35,324 nt of DNA from JBOFFC01 sp051648405 (GCA_051648405.1 JBOFFC010000109.1:1-35324); one strand, 5' to 3'; counted from the first letter of the stretch, positions 22,801-30,271 are shown. The notes: generated by a model not told the origin, from the letters alone. Numbers and translations: made by a program.

Positions 22801-23009
22801 CGCTGGTGGTTGGCGGCGATCAACCGGGCAAGGAGATCCTCTACCCCGTGGCGACGATTATCCTCGGTGGGCTGGTGACCTCGACGGTCTGCGAGTTCGT
22901 CCTGCGGCCCGGGATGTACTGGTACTTCACCCCGAAGGGGACCCAGCGCAGCACGGCCGGCGACATCGACCTGGGGGAGGCCGCCGTTCCCGGGGGGCTG
23001 GTGGGGTGA
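19812..23009 (+). CDS. HME-RND heavy-metal efflux pump (CzcA/CusA family)
   Basis: 1065 residues, start ATG 19812. An inner-membrane proton/metal antiporter with twelve expected membrane segments. Transmembrane helix 4 carries the acidic motif MGELVDDAIVDVENIWRRL with D404, D405, D409 and E411, which differs from the DFGxxVDGAVVxVEN of CzcA itself; it is HME-like but of another subclass, so the metal cannot be assigned. Other family landmarks: PIDVLPSLTRPRV, APGMAPEEVERRVTFPLE, FLPAFDEGAAQVNLF, TGRAEMDEHVMGVNVSEY and GFISLGGIAARNGLLL. The His-rich partners suggest Zn, Ni, Co or Cu. A strong terminator follows 26 bp after the stop. No metal-responsive regulator is in view. Confidence 0.93.
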   Translation: MLNALIRFSLRNRAVVLVAALALTVAGAWVAERLPIDVLPSLTRPRVVLITEAPGMAPEEVERRVTFPLEVAINGAGGVIAVRSASDIGLSVVNVEFDWGTDVYTARQIVSERIAAPVDQMPAGVRPRLGPISSLLGQIVLVGVWSESGATGPLELRTLADWQVRPRLLAIPGVSEVITIGGGRKQYQVLVDLHQMHRFEVSLADIERALVDSNLNVTGGYVDRGANELLVRGLGRVASIDDINKVVVRDAKPRPVLVENVARVVEGAQPKRGDSSVNGRDAVVLTVQKQPEADTRRLTEQIEAAIADLRGSLPKDVTIDPTIYRQREFIDYAVTNVAEALRDGALLVVVVLLLFLVNLRTTFITLTAIPLSILVTALVFHWFGQSINVMTLGGLAVAMGELVDDAIVDVENIWRRLRENAKLDSPQPTLRVVYDASSEVRGAILISTVIVIVVFAPLFALSGMEGRLFAPLGVAYIVSILASTVVSLTVTPALSSLMLPGLVRGASEAGGRRSHADDGWLLARLKELLAPVVRSSMTRTGLTLGLAVTGLAVLGSAVTLARMGKDFLPAFDEGAAQVNLFARPGTSLEASRRISRAADESFGKLLATREHPTAPLLAFTCRTGRAEMDEHVMGVNVSEYVMTLNPKSPLSRAELIDALTHAIEDLPGVEHEVEQPIAHLISHMLSGVTAQIAVKLFGEDLGVLRATAEEIKAAIADVPGLAEPVVEQQESVAQLRVELRRDQLAAYGVSARYVHEFLETAMNGRVVSQVIQGERVFDLVVRLDDEFREDVENLGRTPIDLPSGASVPLSTLATVYEGAGPNTIHRENARRRIVVRVNTAGSDLEGAVAAIQERIKQRVTLPEGYFVELGGQFEAQRDATRRIVLLSVVAVAVVFLVLYAYFGSVSPVWQVLASMPAAMVGGVAALVLTGQDLSVAGMVGFISLGGIAARNGLLLVSTYQQRTRDEGHTQQAIVRGSLDRLAPVLMTSLTTGLGLAPLVVGGDQPGKEILYPVATIILGGLVTSTVCEFVLRPGMYWYFTPKGTQRSTAGDIDLGEAAVPGGLVG

Positions 23010-23026
23010 CGTACGGGGGGCGTGTC

Positions 23027-23067
23027 AACAAAAACGAACCCCCGACGCGCGGCGCGTCGGGGGTTCG
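23027..23067 (-). terminator. Rho-independent terminator, probably bidirectional
   Basis: A perfect 15-bp stem (CGAACCCCCGACGCG, 23035-23049, and its complement 23053-23067) with a 3-nt loop. On the minus strand the stem is followed by a U-run (five T from 23034 to 23030), so it is canonical for the 76-residue gene ending at 23108. On the plus strand it lies 26 bp after the pump stop and probably ends that transcript too. Confidence 0.85.
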
Positions 23068-23107
23068 ATGAACTTCGATGCTCGGGTGTCGCAGCAGTTG
23101 GCGACGA

Positions 23108-23338
23108 TCAATCGCGGGGCCGGACGGCGCCGGTCAGGCCGCTGTAATCGACGCGGTCCTCTTCGTGCCACAGCGGGTAGCCCAAGCGGACACGCTCGGC
23201 GAGCAGCTCGAGCTTCTCGGCCGAGCCGGCCGGAGCGTGCGTGGGGACGAACTCGTTGTCCTTACGGGGGACAAAGTCCTCGTCGTGGCCGTACTTAAGG
23301 ATCGCTTCGAACACGTTGCGGAGCGTGGGATCGGGCAT
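23108..23338 (-). CDS. Small conserved planctomycete protein (PLWH motif)
   Basis: 76 residues, start ATG 23338. It contains THAPAGSAEKLELLAERVRLGYPLWHEEDRVDYSGLTG (residues 33-70; the key parts are APxGSxEKLELL, PLWHxxDR and YSGL). I recognise this pattern from small planctomycete proteins that combine 'TxAPPGSxxKIEVLRxRxxxGxPLWHxxD'. No function is known to me. Soluble, no signal peptide. Convergent with the efflux operon, and ended by a canonical terminator. Confidence 0.78.
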   Translation of the reverse strand: MPDPTLRNVFEAILKYGHDEDFVPRKDNEFVPTHAPAGSAEKLELLAERVRLGYPLWHEEDRVDYSGLTGAVRPRD

Positions 23339-24039
23339 GGCGGGAGCCTCCGTCGTCGAGGTGTGGGTTAATGGTTGTTGAGCGCAGCCGAGGCGTCCCC
23401 CCAGCAAGCGGCCACCGAGCCCAGCGGGGCTTGTGGCGCGACGCGAGGACACGCGGGCGTTTCGTGTTGGGTTCGATTCCGTCCGAAGGGGCCGCGTCGG
23501 AATCGGTCGTTGCGCGTGCCGACACTCCGTCGGCCGCGGTCAGCACTCGTCGCAGAGAGTCGCACGCAGCTGGGCCGATCGTCGCACTACGCGACGCCAA
23601 ACCACTCCCTCGGGGTCTTGGTTGACAGGCCCCAACCCCTCGGTTGGGGCCCCCCGGATAGGACGCAGCGAATCGCCGGAGAGTTCGCACCCCGCGGCCA
23701 TTGTCCGCCCGTCAATCCCCCGCCGCACGTCTCCTCAGTCTCGCCAAAGCCCTTCGGCCGGCCAGCATTCCCCTGCGGCCGGGCCGCAACTACCTGCCTG
23801 GGGCCGCTTTCTTCGGAGCGACGGATTATCGCAGGATGTTGGGCGATGTCAAACTTTTTTGCGGCCGTCAAGGAGGTCCCGCTGGAAAATCTTGGCGAGG
23901 GTTGTCAAGGGGCGCCACCTGGGCAAGAACTCAGTGGCCCTCCGCCGCGAAAACGCCCCGCCGGTTGTAGGGGCGCGATATCCCGACCTTCCCCGGCGCC
24001 CCAAACCACCAAACGATCTACCCCAAACGACAGACCGCC
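23339..24039. other. 701-bp gene-free region
   Basis: No supported gene. Open frames on the + strand across 23375-24197 lack coherent composition and overlap the yjbQ start. Visible structures: a 7-bp inverted repeat GATTCCG/CGGAATC (23475-23481, 23498-23504), a perfect 9-bp stem GGCCCCAAC/GTTGGGGCC (23628-23651), and an A/T-rich patch near 23848-23900 (acttttttgcgg, ggaaaatcttgg) that may hold the yjbQ promoter. Confidence 0.45.
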
Positions 24040-24489
24040 GTGCTCTGGATTCAGCGGACCCTCGAGGTCCCCCCCGTTTGTCGCGGGCTGCACCTGATCA
24101 CCCACCGCATCGTCGGGGCCCTGCCGGAGTTAGGTTCGCTCTCCATCGGCTTGCTGAACGTGTTCCTGCAACACACGTCGGCCAGCCTGACTATTAACGA
24201 GAACGCTGACCCTGACGTGCGGCGGGACCTGGAAGCGTCCCTGTCGCACCTCGTTCCCGAGCGGTTTCCCTACTCGCACACGATCGAGGGGCCCGACGAC
24301 ATGCCGGCCCACGTGAAGGCCGCGCTCCTGGGGGCGAGCCTCACGATCCCCGTCAGCCGCGGGGCGCTCGCCCTCGGGACCTGGCAGGGGATCACCCTCG
24401 CCGAGCACCGCGACCGCGGCGGCCCGCGGCGCTTGGTGCTCACCCTGTGGGGCCAACCGAGCGGCGAATCCCCGCGGGACGACACGTAA
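24040..24489 (+). CDS. YjbQ / UPF0047 family protein
   Basis: 149 residues from GTG 24040. Diagnostic motifs: LQHTSASLTINENADPDVRRDLE (residues 43-65, includes the conserved HTSA and N/D metal or phosphate site), EGPDDMPAHVKAALLG (83-98), and LGTWQGITLAEHRD (112-125). This is the YjbQ family, annotated as a secondary thiamine-phosphate synthase because overexpression bypasses ThiE; the true reaction is not settled. Cytosolic. No operon partner: the next gene has its own signal peptide and lies 117 bp downstream. Confidence 0.92.
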   Translation: MLWIQRTLEVPPVCRGLHLITHRIVGALPELGSLSIGLLNVFLQHTSASLTINENADPDVRRDLEASLSHLVPERFPYSHTIEGPDDMPAHVKAALLGASLTIPVSRGALALGTWQGITLAEHRDRGGPRRLVLTLWGQPSGESPRDDT

Positions 24490-24606
24490 CACTGCGGACA
24501 GTTTTGGAATACTTTGAGAGACCCGCCGCACGCGAGCCCGCCGAAGGGGCGATTCAACGTACGGCGATCACCCGCTCCTTTTCTCCGTCTTCAGGAACCA
24601 CCCGCG

Positions 24607-25281
24607 ATGGCCTCTCTGATCCGCTTCTTGAACCCCGTTTATGGGCTGCTCGTGGCCATAGCCGTCTCGCCGCTGGCGGCGTCGGCGAACCCCTCGACCG
24701 AGGGCGCCGAAGCCGGCGGCTGGGTCCCGCTGTTCAACGGGACCGACTTCACCGGCTGGAAAGCCAACGAACGCCCGGAGACGTTCAAGATCGCGGGCGG
24801 CCTGATCGTCGCCAACGGCGACCGTTCGCACCTCTACTACGTCGGCGACGTCGAGGGCGCCGAGTTCCAGGACTTCGACCTGCTGGTCGAGGTCATGACC
24901 GAGCCGAACTCGAACTCCGGCATCTACTTCCACACGAAGTACCAGGACGAGGGATGGCCGACCCAAGGCTACGAAGTCCAGGTGAACCAAACGCAGGGGG
25001 ACACGCGCAAGACCGGCGGCCTCTACGCGATCGCCGACGTAATGGACAAGTCGCCGGTCAACGACAACCAGTGGTACACCCAGGAAGTGTCGGTCCGTGG
25101 CAAGCACGTCATCCTCCGCGTCAACGGCACGGTGACGACCGACTACACCGAACCGGACGGCGTGAAGCGCGAGGCGAACCTCGCCGGCCGACTACTGAGT
25201 AAGGGGACGTTCGCCCTGCAGGGGCACGACCCGGGGAGCACGGTGCGCTATCGCAAAGTCTGGGTCCGCCCCGTCCATTGA
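24607..25281 (+). CDS. Secreted DUF1080 (3-keto-disaccharide hydrolase) domain protein
   Basis: 224 residues, start ATG 24607. Signal peptide LLVAIAVSPLAASA (residues 14-27). One DUF1080 domain, a concanavalin-like jelly roll: WVPLFNGTDFTGWK (residues 39-52), GGLIVANGDRSHLYY, FDLLVEVMTEPNSNSGIYFHT, GYEVQVNQTQGD, TGGLYAIADV and FALQGHDPGSTVRYRKVWVRP. The family includes enzymes that hydrolyse 3-keto-glycosides and is greatly expanded in planctomycetes. The protein acts outside the cytoplasm; its substrate is unknown. Confidence 0.92.
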   Translation: MASLIRFLNPVYGLLVAIAVSPLAASANPSTEGAEAGGWVPLFNGTDFTGWKANERPETFKIAGGLIVANGDRSHLYYVGDVEGAEFQDFDLLVEVMTEPNSNSGIYFHTKYQDEGWPTQGYEVQVNQTQGDTRKTGGLYAIADVMDKSPVNDNQWYTQEVSVRGKHVILRVNGTVTTDYTEPDGVKREANLAGRLLSKGTFALQGHDPGSTVRYRKVWVRPVH

Positions 25282-25360
25282 GCGATCGCGTTCGCCGCGC
25301 GGCGTATCGGGGGGCCGCTATCACCGGCGGGGGATTTTTGTGAAGTTTTGCGACAAACCC

Positions 25361-25389
25361 CTGACACGCCCGCGTAGATCGTTTACCCT
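25361..25389 (+). promoter_or_regulatory. Sigma70-like promoter of the candidate ncRNA
   Basis: -35 CTGACA (25361-25366, 5 of 6), a 17-bp spacer, and -10 TACCCT (25384-25389, 3 of 6). Predicted start near 25396. It lies 79 bp after the DUF1080 stop on the same strand, and no coding sequence on that strand follows before the terminator. Confidence 0.5.
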
Positions 25390-25395
25390 ACCGGT

Positions 25396-25612
25396 CGTAG
25401 GGACTGAAGCGTGCCCCGCCCAGTTCCGGAGAGTGGGTCCTGTTCCCCGCACGAGTGGCCGCAGCAGCTTTGCTTGATTCGCCTCCTCCGAGGCTGCGTC
25501 CCCTCCGACCTCTCGCCGCGAACGCCGCAGCAGTCCCGAAGCAACTCAGGTACGGCATCTCTTGAGAATTGGAGCCCCGGGCAGGCCGCGCACCTGCTCG
25601 GGGTTTCTTTTT
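25396..25612 (+). ncRNA. Candidate structured non-coding RNA (~215 nt)
   Basis: The segment runs from a promoter (25361-25389) to a rho-independent terminator (25575-25612) and has no convincing reading frame. The next coding sequence (25753-26835) is on the other strand, so it is not a leader. Complementary blocks suggest a fold: a closing helix GGGACTG (25400-25406) with CAGTCCC (25531-25537); arm one CGTGC (25410-25414) with GCACG (25449-25453), with GCCCA/TGGGT inside it; arm two CGCAGC (25460-25465) with GCTGCG (25493-25498), or alternatively GCCTC/GAGGC; and a small hairpin CTCA...TGAG before the terminator. It does not show the signature blocks of tmRNA, RNase P or SRP RNA. 6S RNA is possible by size but not by clear shape. 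A 3' UTR product is the main alternative. Confidence 0.5.
25575..25612 (+). terminator. Rho-independent terminator
   Basis: CCCCGGGCAGG (25575-25585) pairs with CCTGCTCGGGG (25593-25603) with one G-U pair and a 7-nt loop, followed by tttcttttt (25604-25612). Canonical on the plus strand. It ends the candidate ncRNA and any read-through from the DUF1080 gene. Confidence 0.88.
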
Positions 25613-25648
25613 GCGCGCACGGCGAGGCATCCGGACCCGTCCCCCCCG

Positions 25649-25685
25649 GCTCGCGGCTCGACAACCCCCGCTCGCGGCTCGACAA
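25649..25685. repeat. 16-bp direct repeat, two copies
   Basis: GCTCGCGGCTCGACAA occurs at 25649-25664 and 25670-25685 (21-bp period), between the ncRNA terminator and the stop of the minus-strand oxidoreductase. It could be a local duplication or a protein site; only two copies are seen. Confidence 0.5.
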
Positions 25686-25752
25686 GTGGGTCGGCGCCTG
25701 CCGGTTTCGCCAGACCTTCACCCGTTCTGACGCCGCAAGCCCGTTGCGCGTT

Positions 25753-26835
25753 TCAACCGTGGGCGAGGATCGCCTCGGCCGCCGCGAGGCCGCTCAGGTA
25801 GGCCCCCTCGATCCGCGGCCCGCCACACCAGTCGCCCGCGGCGAACAGCCCGCGCTCGGGGTCGGCGAGCGAGCGGTTGGCGAGCGGGTTCTGCGGCAGC
25901 GCGTAGCGCCACAGGTGGGACGCGAGCGACGCGTGGGGGACGGGCCGGGCGCCGGTAGCTTGCCACAGCGCCGCGAGTAGCAGCGGCCCCACTCCGTCGG
26001 CGCCGATCGACTCGTTCGCGGCCGACCACGTGGGGGAGGCGTGCAGGACCCATCGCTCGGCGCCCCGCGCTTCGCGCTGCGGCTTTGAGTCGTCGCGCGC
26101 GACCCACGACAGAACCGGCGCCGGAGCGCCAGCCGCCGGCTCGACGAACGCGCCGTCGAAGTCGATGCCCGCCGCGCCGGCGAACTCGACCATCGTCCCC
26201 CAGCAGGGGGTGACCACCACGCTCCGCGCGGCGTTCGACAGCGCGGGAGACGACGACAACAGCTCGGCGGCTTGCGGCGCGGGGGACGTGACCAGGACGC
26301 GGTCGAACTCGCCGAGCGTCTCTCCCGCGTCGCTCGACAGCCGCCAGCGCGGGCCCGAGCGCCCATCGCCGCTGGCCGCGATCGGCTTCGGCGGAACTAC
26401 CCTTACGCCGCTTTGCACGGCGCCCGCGCCGGCGATCGCCGTGACGTCGCCGGCCAGCCCCCGCGCGACGGCGTTCATGCCCGGCGTGCCGACGTAGCGC
26501 CGCGTGCCGTAGGACACCGAACCGCGATCGCCCGCGCCGTGCGCGTCGATCTTGAGCGACACGAGCCGCGGCGACCACTCGGCGACGCGACCGGCGCGGA
26601 TCCACGACTCGATTTCAGCGACGAACCGCTCGTCGCGCGCGGTGAAGTACTGAGCGCCGTGGTCAAACTGCCGGCCCGCGTCGTCGCGGCGCGTCGAGGC
26701 GCGCCCCCCAACGCCGCGCCCCTTGTCGAACACGCGCACGCGGATCCCCGCGCGAGCGAGCTCGCGCGCGGCGGTGAGTCCGCAGACCCCGGCGCCAATC
26801 ACGGCGACTTCGAGCTTCGCGCTGGGCTCACTCAT
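25753..26835 (-). CDS. FAD-dependent amine oxidase, renalase-like
   Basis: 360 residues from ATG 26835 (MSEPSAKLEVAVIGAG); an in-frame ATG at 26892 would add 19 residues without a motif. Rossmann FAD motif VIGAGVCGLTAARELARAG (residues ~11-29) followed by DKGRGVGGRAS, then FDHGAQYFTARD, which is typical of renalase-like flavoproteins, and the C-terminal FAD motif LFAAGDWCGGPRIEGAYLSG. Bacterial renalases oxidise dihydro isomers of NAD(P)H; that reaction is plausible but not proven here. It is divergent from the next FAD enzyme. Confidence 0.85.
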   Translation of the reverse strand: MSEPSAKLEVAVIGAGVCGLTAARELARAGIRVRVFDKGRGVGGRASTRRDDAGRQFDHGAQYFTARDERFVAEIESWIRAGRVAEWSPRLVSLKIDAHGAGDRGSVSYGTRRYVGTPGMNAVARGLAGDVTAIAGAGAVQSGVRVVPPKPIAASGDGRSGPRWRLSSDAGETLGEFDRVLVTSPAPQAAELLSSSPALSNAARSVVVTPCWGTMVEFAGAAGIDFDGAFVEPAAGAPAPVLSWVARDDSKPQREARGAERWVLHASPTWSAANESIGADGVGPLLLAALWQATGARPVPHASLASHLWRYALPQNPLANRSLADPERGLFAAGDWCGGPRIEGAYLSGLAAAEAILAHG

Positions 26836-27000
26836 TGCTGCGGCGTCCGAGGGGATGACCGTGGGTCCGAGAACGTCGGATTCGACCCGCATCCGGGTGC
26901 GGCGTTTGGGCTCAGCGAGCGGACGGGCTAGAGTAGGCGGCTGCGGGCCGATCGGAAACCCGCGACGCCCCGCCCCGCCTCAACGAAGTTTACCCCTTCC

Positions 27001-28269
27001 ATGCCGTCCGCCACCGAGGCCGTTGACGCGGTAGTGGTCGGCGCCGGCCTGGCGGGGCTCGCTTGCTCGCTCAGGCTGCTCGAAGCGGGCAAGCGCGTGA
27101 CGCTGCTCGAGGCCTCCGACGCCCCCGGCGGGCGCGTGCGGACCGACGAGGCCGATGGCTACCTGCTCGACCGCGGGTTCCAGGTGCTGCTCACCGGCTA
27201 CCCCGAGGCCCGTGCCCAGCTCGACTACGCGGCGCTCGACCTGCGGCCGTTCGAGCCCGGCGCCTTGGTGCGGCACGCGGGGCGCTGGCATCGACTGAGC
27301 GACCCCTGGCGTCGCCCGGGCCGGGCGATCGCCACGGCCCTCTCCGGCGTCGCGACGCTGGCCGACAAGCTTCGAATCGCGTGGCTGCGGTCGCTGCTGC
27401 GTAAGGACCGCTCGCTCGACGCGATCTGCGGCTGCGAGGCCACCACAGCCGACGCGTTGCGTCGCTACGGCTTCTCGCCGGTGATCATTGAGCGGTTCTT
27501 CCGGCCGTTTCTCGGCGGGGTGTTCCTCGAACGCGAGCTCGAGACTTCGAGCCGGATGTTCGAGTTCGTCTTCGGCCTGTTCGGGTCGGGGGACGTCGCG
27601 CTCCCGGGGGCCGGGATGCAGGCGATCCCCGCGCAGCTCGCGGCGCGCCTCGCGCCGGGAGTGCTGCGACTGGGTAGCGCCGTGACCCGGATCGACGACG
27701 ACGGGAGGGTGTCCGTTGGCGACGAATCCCTGCGGGGGGAAGTGCTGGTGATCGCGACCGACGGGCCCGCCGCCGACCGGCTCTTGGGTGTGCCGGCGTC
27801 GAAGCGAGAGGGACGGCGCGTGACGAACATCGACTTCGCCGCCGACCACCCGCCGTTCGCCGAACCAATCTTGATGCTCAACGGCGACGGGCCGGCGGGG
27901 GGACCGATCAACAACCTGTGCGTCCCCAGTCAGGTTGCGCCCCGCTACGCGCCGGCCGGCAAGGCGCTCGTGTCGGCGACCGTGCTCGGCGACCCGGCCG
28001 TGTCCGACGGCGAGCTCACGGCCGACGTGCGCCGCCACGCACGGGAGTGGTTCGGCCCGAGCGCGGACGCCTGGCGCCCGCTCCGCGTTACGCGGATCGC
28101 CTACGCGCTCCCCGACCAAAGCCCGCCGCACTACCAGCAGGTCGAGAAGTCGCTGCGCGTCCGCGACCGGGTGTTCGTGTGCGGCGACCGCTTCGACACG
28201 GCGTCGATCGACGGCGCGCTGCGCTCCGGCCGCCGCGCGGCCGAAGCCGTGCTGCGGCGCCTGGAATGA
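27001..28269 (+). CDS. Phytoene-desaturase-like FAD oxidoreductase
   Basis: 422 residues, start ATG 27001. N-terminal FAD site VVVGAGLAGLACSLRLLEAG (residues 11-30) and EASDAPGGRVRTDE, followed by YLLDRGFQVLLTGYPEA, and the C-terminal FAD motif VFVCGDRFDTASIDGALRSGRRAAEAV. It belongs to the amine oxidase/carotenoid desaturase superfamily and resembles plant-type 'phytoene dehydrogenase-like' proteins; no other carotenoid gene is near, so the substrate is open. The stop overlaps the ATG of the RegB-like kinase gene (ATGA), so the two are translationally coupled. Confidence 0.82.
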   Translation: MPSATEAVDAVVVGAGLAGLACSLRLLEAGKRVTLLEASDAPGGRVRTDEADGYLLDRGFQVLLTGYPEARAQLDYAALDLRPFEPGALVRHAGRWHRLSDPWRRPGRAIATALSGVATLADKLRIAWLRSLLRKDRSLDAICGCEATTADALRRYGFSPVIIERFFRPFLGGVFLERELETSSRMFEFVFGLFGSGDVALPGAGMQAIPAQLAARLAPGVLRLGSAVTRIDDDGRVSVGDESLRGEVLVIATDGPAADRLLGVPASKREGRRVTNIDFAADHPPFAEPILMLNGDGPAGGPINNLCVPSQVAPRYAPAGKALVSATVLGDPAVSDGELTADVRRHAREWFGPSADAWRPLRVTRIAYALPDQSPPHYQQVEKSLRVRDRVFVCGDRFDTASIDGALRSGRRAAEAVLRRLE

Positions 28270-29639
28270 AGCAGCCCACCATGAACCAACCCGCGACGAA
28301 TCAGCCGGCGACGACCGACCGACCGCGCTCGAACCGCCTGGCGATCAACGCCGCGTGGTACGGCAAGCTGCGCTGGGTCGCCGCGCTGGGGCAGCTCGTG
28401 ACGATCGCCGTCGTCGCTTGGCCGCTGGGGATCAGCGTGCCGCGCGGGCCGCTGCTGGCCCTGGTCGCGGTGACCGTGGCCAGCAACGCCGTCTTCTGGT
28501 GGTGGTCGAAGGGGTTGCGCGGAGCGACCCCGCCGTCGCGCGCCGAGTGGCAGGCCGTCCTCGGCGGCTTGATGCTGCTCGACCTCGTGATGCTGACGGC
28601 GATCCTCTACCTGACCGGCGGGACGACCAACCCCTTCGTGCTGTTTTACTTTGTGAACCTGGCCCTCTCGGGGGTGCTGCTCCCGGCGTGGTGGGCCTGG
28701 GTTCTGTCGATGCTGGCAGTGATCGCGTTCGGCTACCTCTCTTGCTCGCACGAGGCGGTCCCCGTGCTGCAAGACCCGGCCCGGCTGCGGAGCCTCAAGG
28801 AGCTCGCGGCGGCGGGGGTCGGGGCGCCGATCGCCATGTGGGGGGCGTGGGTCGCGTTCGCCGGCTGCGCGGCGGTGATCGTCGCCTTCACGACGCGGCT
28901 CACGGCCGAGCTCCGGTCGAGCGAACGCCGCCGCCGCCGCGCCGAAGAAGAGCGGGCCCGCGCCGCGAAGCTCGAGGCCCTCGGCACGCTGGCCGCCGGC
29001 GCGGCGCACGAGCTCGCCACCCCCCTCTCGACGATCGCTGTCGCCACGGGCGAGGCGCTGCGCCAGCTCGAGGGGGCCGGCGCGTCGCTCGAAGCGCTCG
29101 ACGATCTGCGGCTGGTGCGCAGCGAGCTCACGCGCTGCCGGACGATCCTCGACCGGATGTCGGTCCGCTCGGGCCAAGCGCCGGGCGAGCGGCCGGAGAC
29201 GATCCGCGCCGCAGCCCTCGTCGAGGAGGTGCTCGGCGAGCTCGCCGCGCGCGACCGCGTGCGCGTCGAGTACGAATCGGGCGCCGGGCGCCTGGAAGTC
29301 CTAATTCCGCGAGTCGCTTTGTCGCAGGCGCTCCGCGGCGTCGTGCAGAACGCCATCGACGCGACGGCCGAGTCGGCGTCCACGGTCCCGGTCGAAGTGC
29401 GGGCCGATCCGCTGGCGAGTACGCTGCGCCTGCGGGTCATCGACAACGGCCCGGGGATGCCCCCCGCGGTGCTCGCGCGGGCGAGCGAGCCGTTCTACAC
29501 GACCAAGCCGCCGGGTCGCGGCATGGGGCTGGGGCTCTACCTCGCGCGCAGCGTGGTCGAGCGACTCGGGGGTTCGCTGCGGATAGAATCGATTCCCGGG
29601 AGCGGGACTACCGTGACGATCGTCCTCCCCCTCGCGTGA
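28266..29639 (+). CDS. regB: RegB/PrrB-type redox-sensing histidine kinase
   Basis: 457 residues, start ATG 28266 within the upstream stop. About six membrane helices span residues 35-210. GGTTNPF (118-124) is the GGxxNPF quinone-site heptapeptide known from RegB/PrrB. The kinase core has an H-box of RegB type, AAGAAHELATPLSTIAV (243-259) with the phosphoacceptor H248, the N-box QNAIDA (361-366), G1 DNGPGM (393-398) and G2 GRGMGLGLYL (417-426). C291 in TRCRTILDRM sits where RegB has its redox-active cysteine. It would sense the quinone-pool redox state and phosphorylate the regulator at 29698. The first ~25 residues are Gln/Thr/Pro-rich and repetitive. Confidence 0.9.
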   Translation: MKQPTMNQPATNQPATTDRPRSNRLAINAAWYGKLRWVAALGQLVTIAVVAWPLGISVPRGPLLALVAVTVASNAVFWWWSKGLRGATPPSRAEWQAVLGGLMLLDLVMLTAILYLTGGTTNPFVLFYFVNLALSGVLLPAWWAWVLSMLAVIAFGYLSCSHEAVPVLQDPARLRSLKELAAAGVGAPIAMWGAWVAFAGCAAVIVAFTTRLTAELRSSERRRRRAEEERARAAKLEALGTLAAGAAHELATPLSTIAVATGEALRQLEGAGASLEALDDLRLVRSELTRCRTILDRMSVRSGQAPGERPETIRAAALVEEVLGELAARDRVRVEYESGAGRLEVLIPRVALSQALRGVVQNAIDATAESASTVPVEVRADPLASTLRLRVIDNGPGMPPAVLARASEPFYTTKPPGRGMGLGLYLARSVVERLGGSLRIESIPGSGTTVTIVLPLA

Positions 29640-29697
29640 CACGAACTCGGCGTGGAGCGGCGCGCCGGAAGCCCCCGAGCGAACCCCGAGGAAGCGA

Positions 29698-30252
29698 ATG
29701 CCGGACGGCGCGAAATCGATGCTGGTGGTCGATGACGACGAGTACCTGCGCGAGCGGATGGCGCGGGCGCTCGCCGCGCGGGGGCTCGAAGTGCGCTCGG
29801 CGCCCGACGGCGCGACGGCCTTGGCGCTCGTCGCCGAGCGCGCGCCAGACCTCGCGGTGCTCGACCTCAAGATGCCGGGGATGAGCGGCCTCGACCTGTT
29901 GCGCGAGCTCAAGACGGCCTCTCCTGCGACGCGCGTCGTGATGCTCACCGGCTACGGCAGCATCGCGGGGGCCGTCGATGCGATGCACGCGGGGGCCGAG
30001 AACTACGTCACCAAGCCGGCCGACGCCGACCAGGTGCTCGAGGCGTTCCGGCGCAGCGGCGTGCTCGAGGCCGACGAGGCGCCGGTCCCGGCGGCCGAGA
30101 CGGCCCTCCACACGCCGAGCCTCGCCGAGGCGGAGTGGAACCACATCCAGCAGGTGCTGGCCGACTGCGGCCACAACATCACCCGCGCCGCCGAGCGCCT
30201 GGGGATCCCGCGCCGCACGCTGCAACGCAAGCTGAAGAAGCTGGCGCCGTGA
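29698..30252 (+). CDS. regA: RegA/PrrA-type response regulator
   Basis: 184 residues, start ATG 29698, 58 bp after the kinase gene. Receiver domain: D12/D13 acidic pair, phosphoacceptor D56 (LAVLDLKMPG), T84 (VVMLTGYGS) and K106 (YVTKPADAD). A short Pro/Ala linker leads to a Fis-type helix-turn-helix at 144-182 (EWNHIQQVLADCGHNITRAA, then RLGIPRRTLQRKLKKL), as in RegA/PrrA/ActR. Partner of the RegB-like kinase. Targets cannot be named; the coupled FAD oxidoreductase gene is a natural candidate. Confidence 0.92.
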   Translation: MPDGAKSMLVVDDDEYLRERMARALAARGLEVRSAPDGATALALVAERAPDLAVLDLKMPGMSGLDLLRELKTASPATRVVMLTGYGSIAGAVDAMHAGAENYVTKPADADQVLEAFRRSGVLEADEAPVPAAETALHTPSLAEAEWNHIQQVLADCGHNITRAAERLGIPRRTLQRKLKKLAP

Positions 30253-30271
30253 GTGGCGAGCTCTCGTCTCC

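Noticed and set aside
23470..23480. tRNA T-arm-like GGTTCGATTCC
   Set aside because: The flanks do not pair as a T-stem, and no acceptor, D-arm or anticodon arm can be placed around it.
23375..24197. Overlapping plus-strand open frames of 240-254 codons
   Set aside because: They overlap each other and yjbQ, are Pro/Arg/Ser-rich without motifs, and cross hairpin-rich intergenic DNA.
25396..25612. Riboswitch or attenuator reading of the structured region
   Set aside because: No gene on the plus strand lies downstream of the terminator within the next 1.3 kb; the following gene runs the other way, so a cis-acting leader is unlikely.
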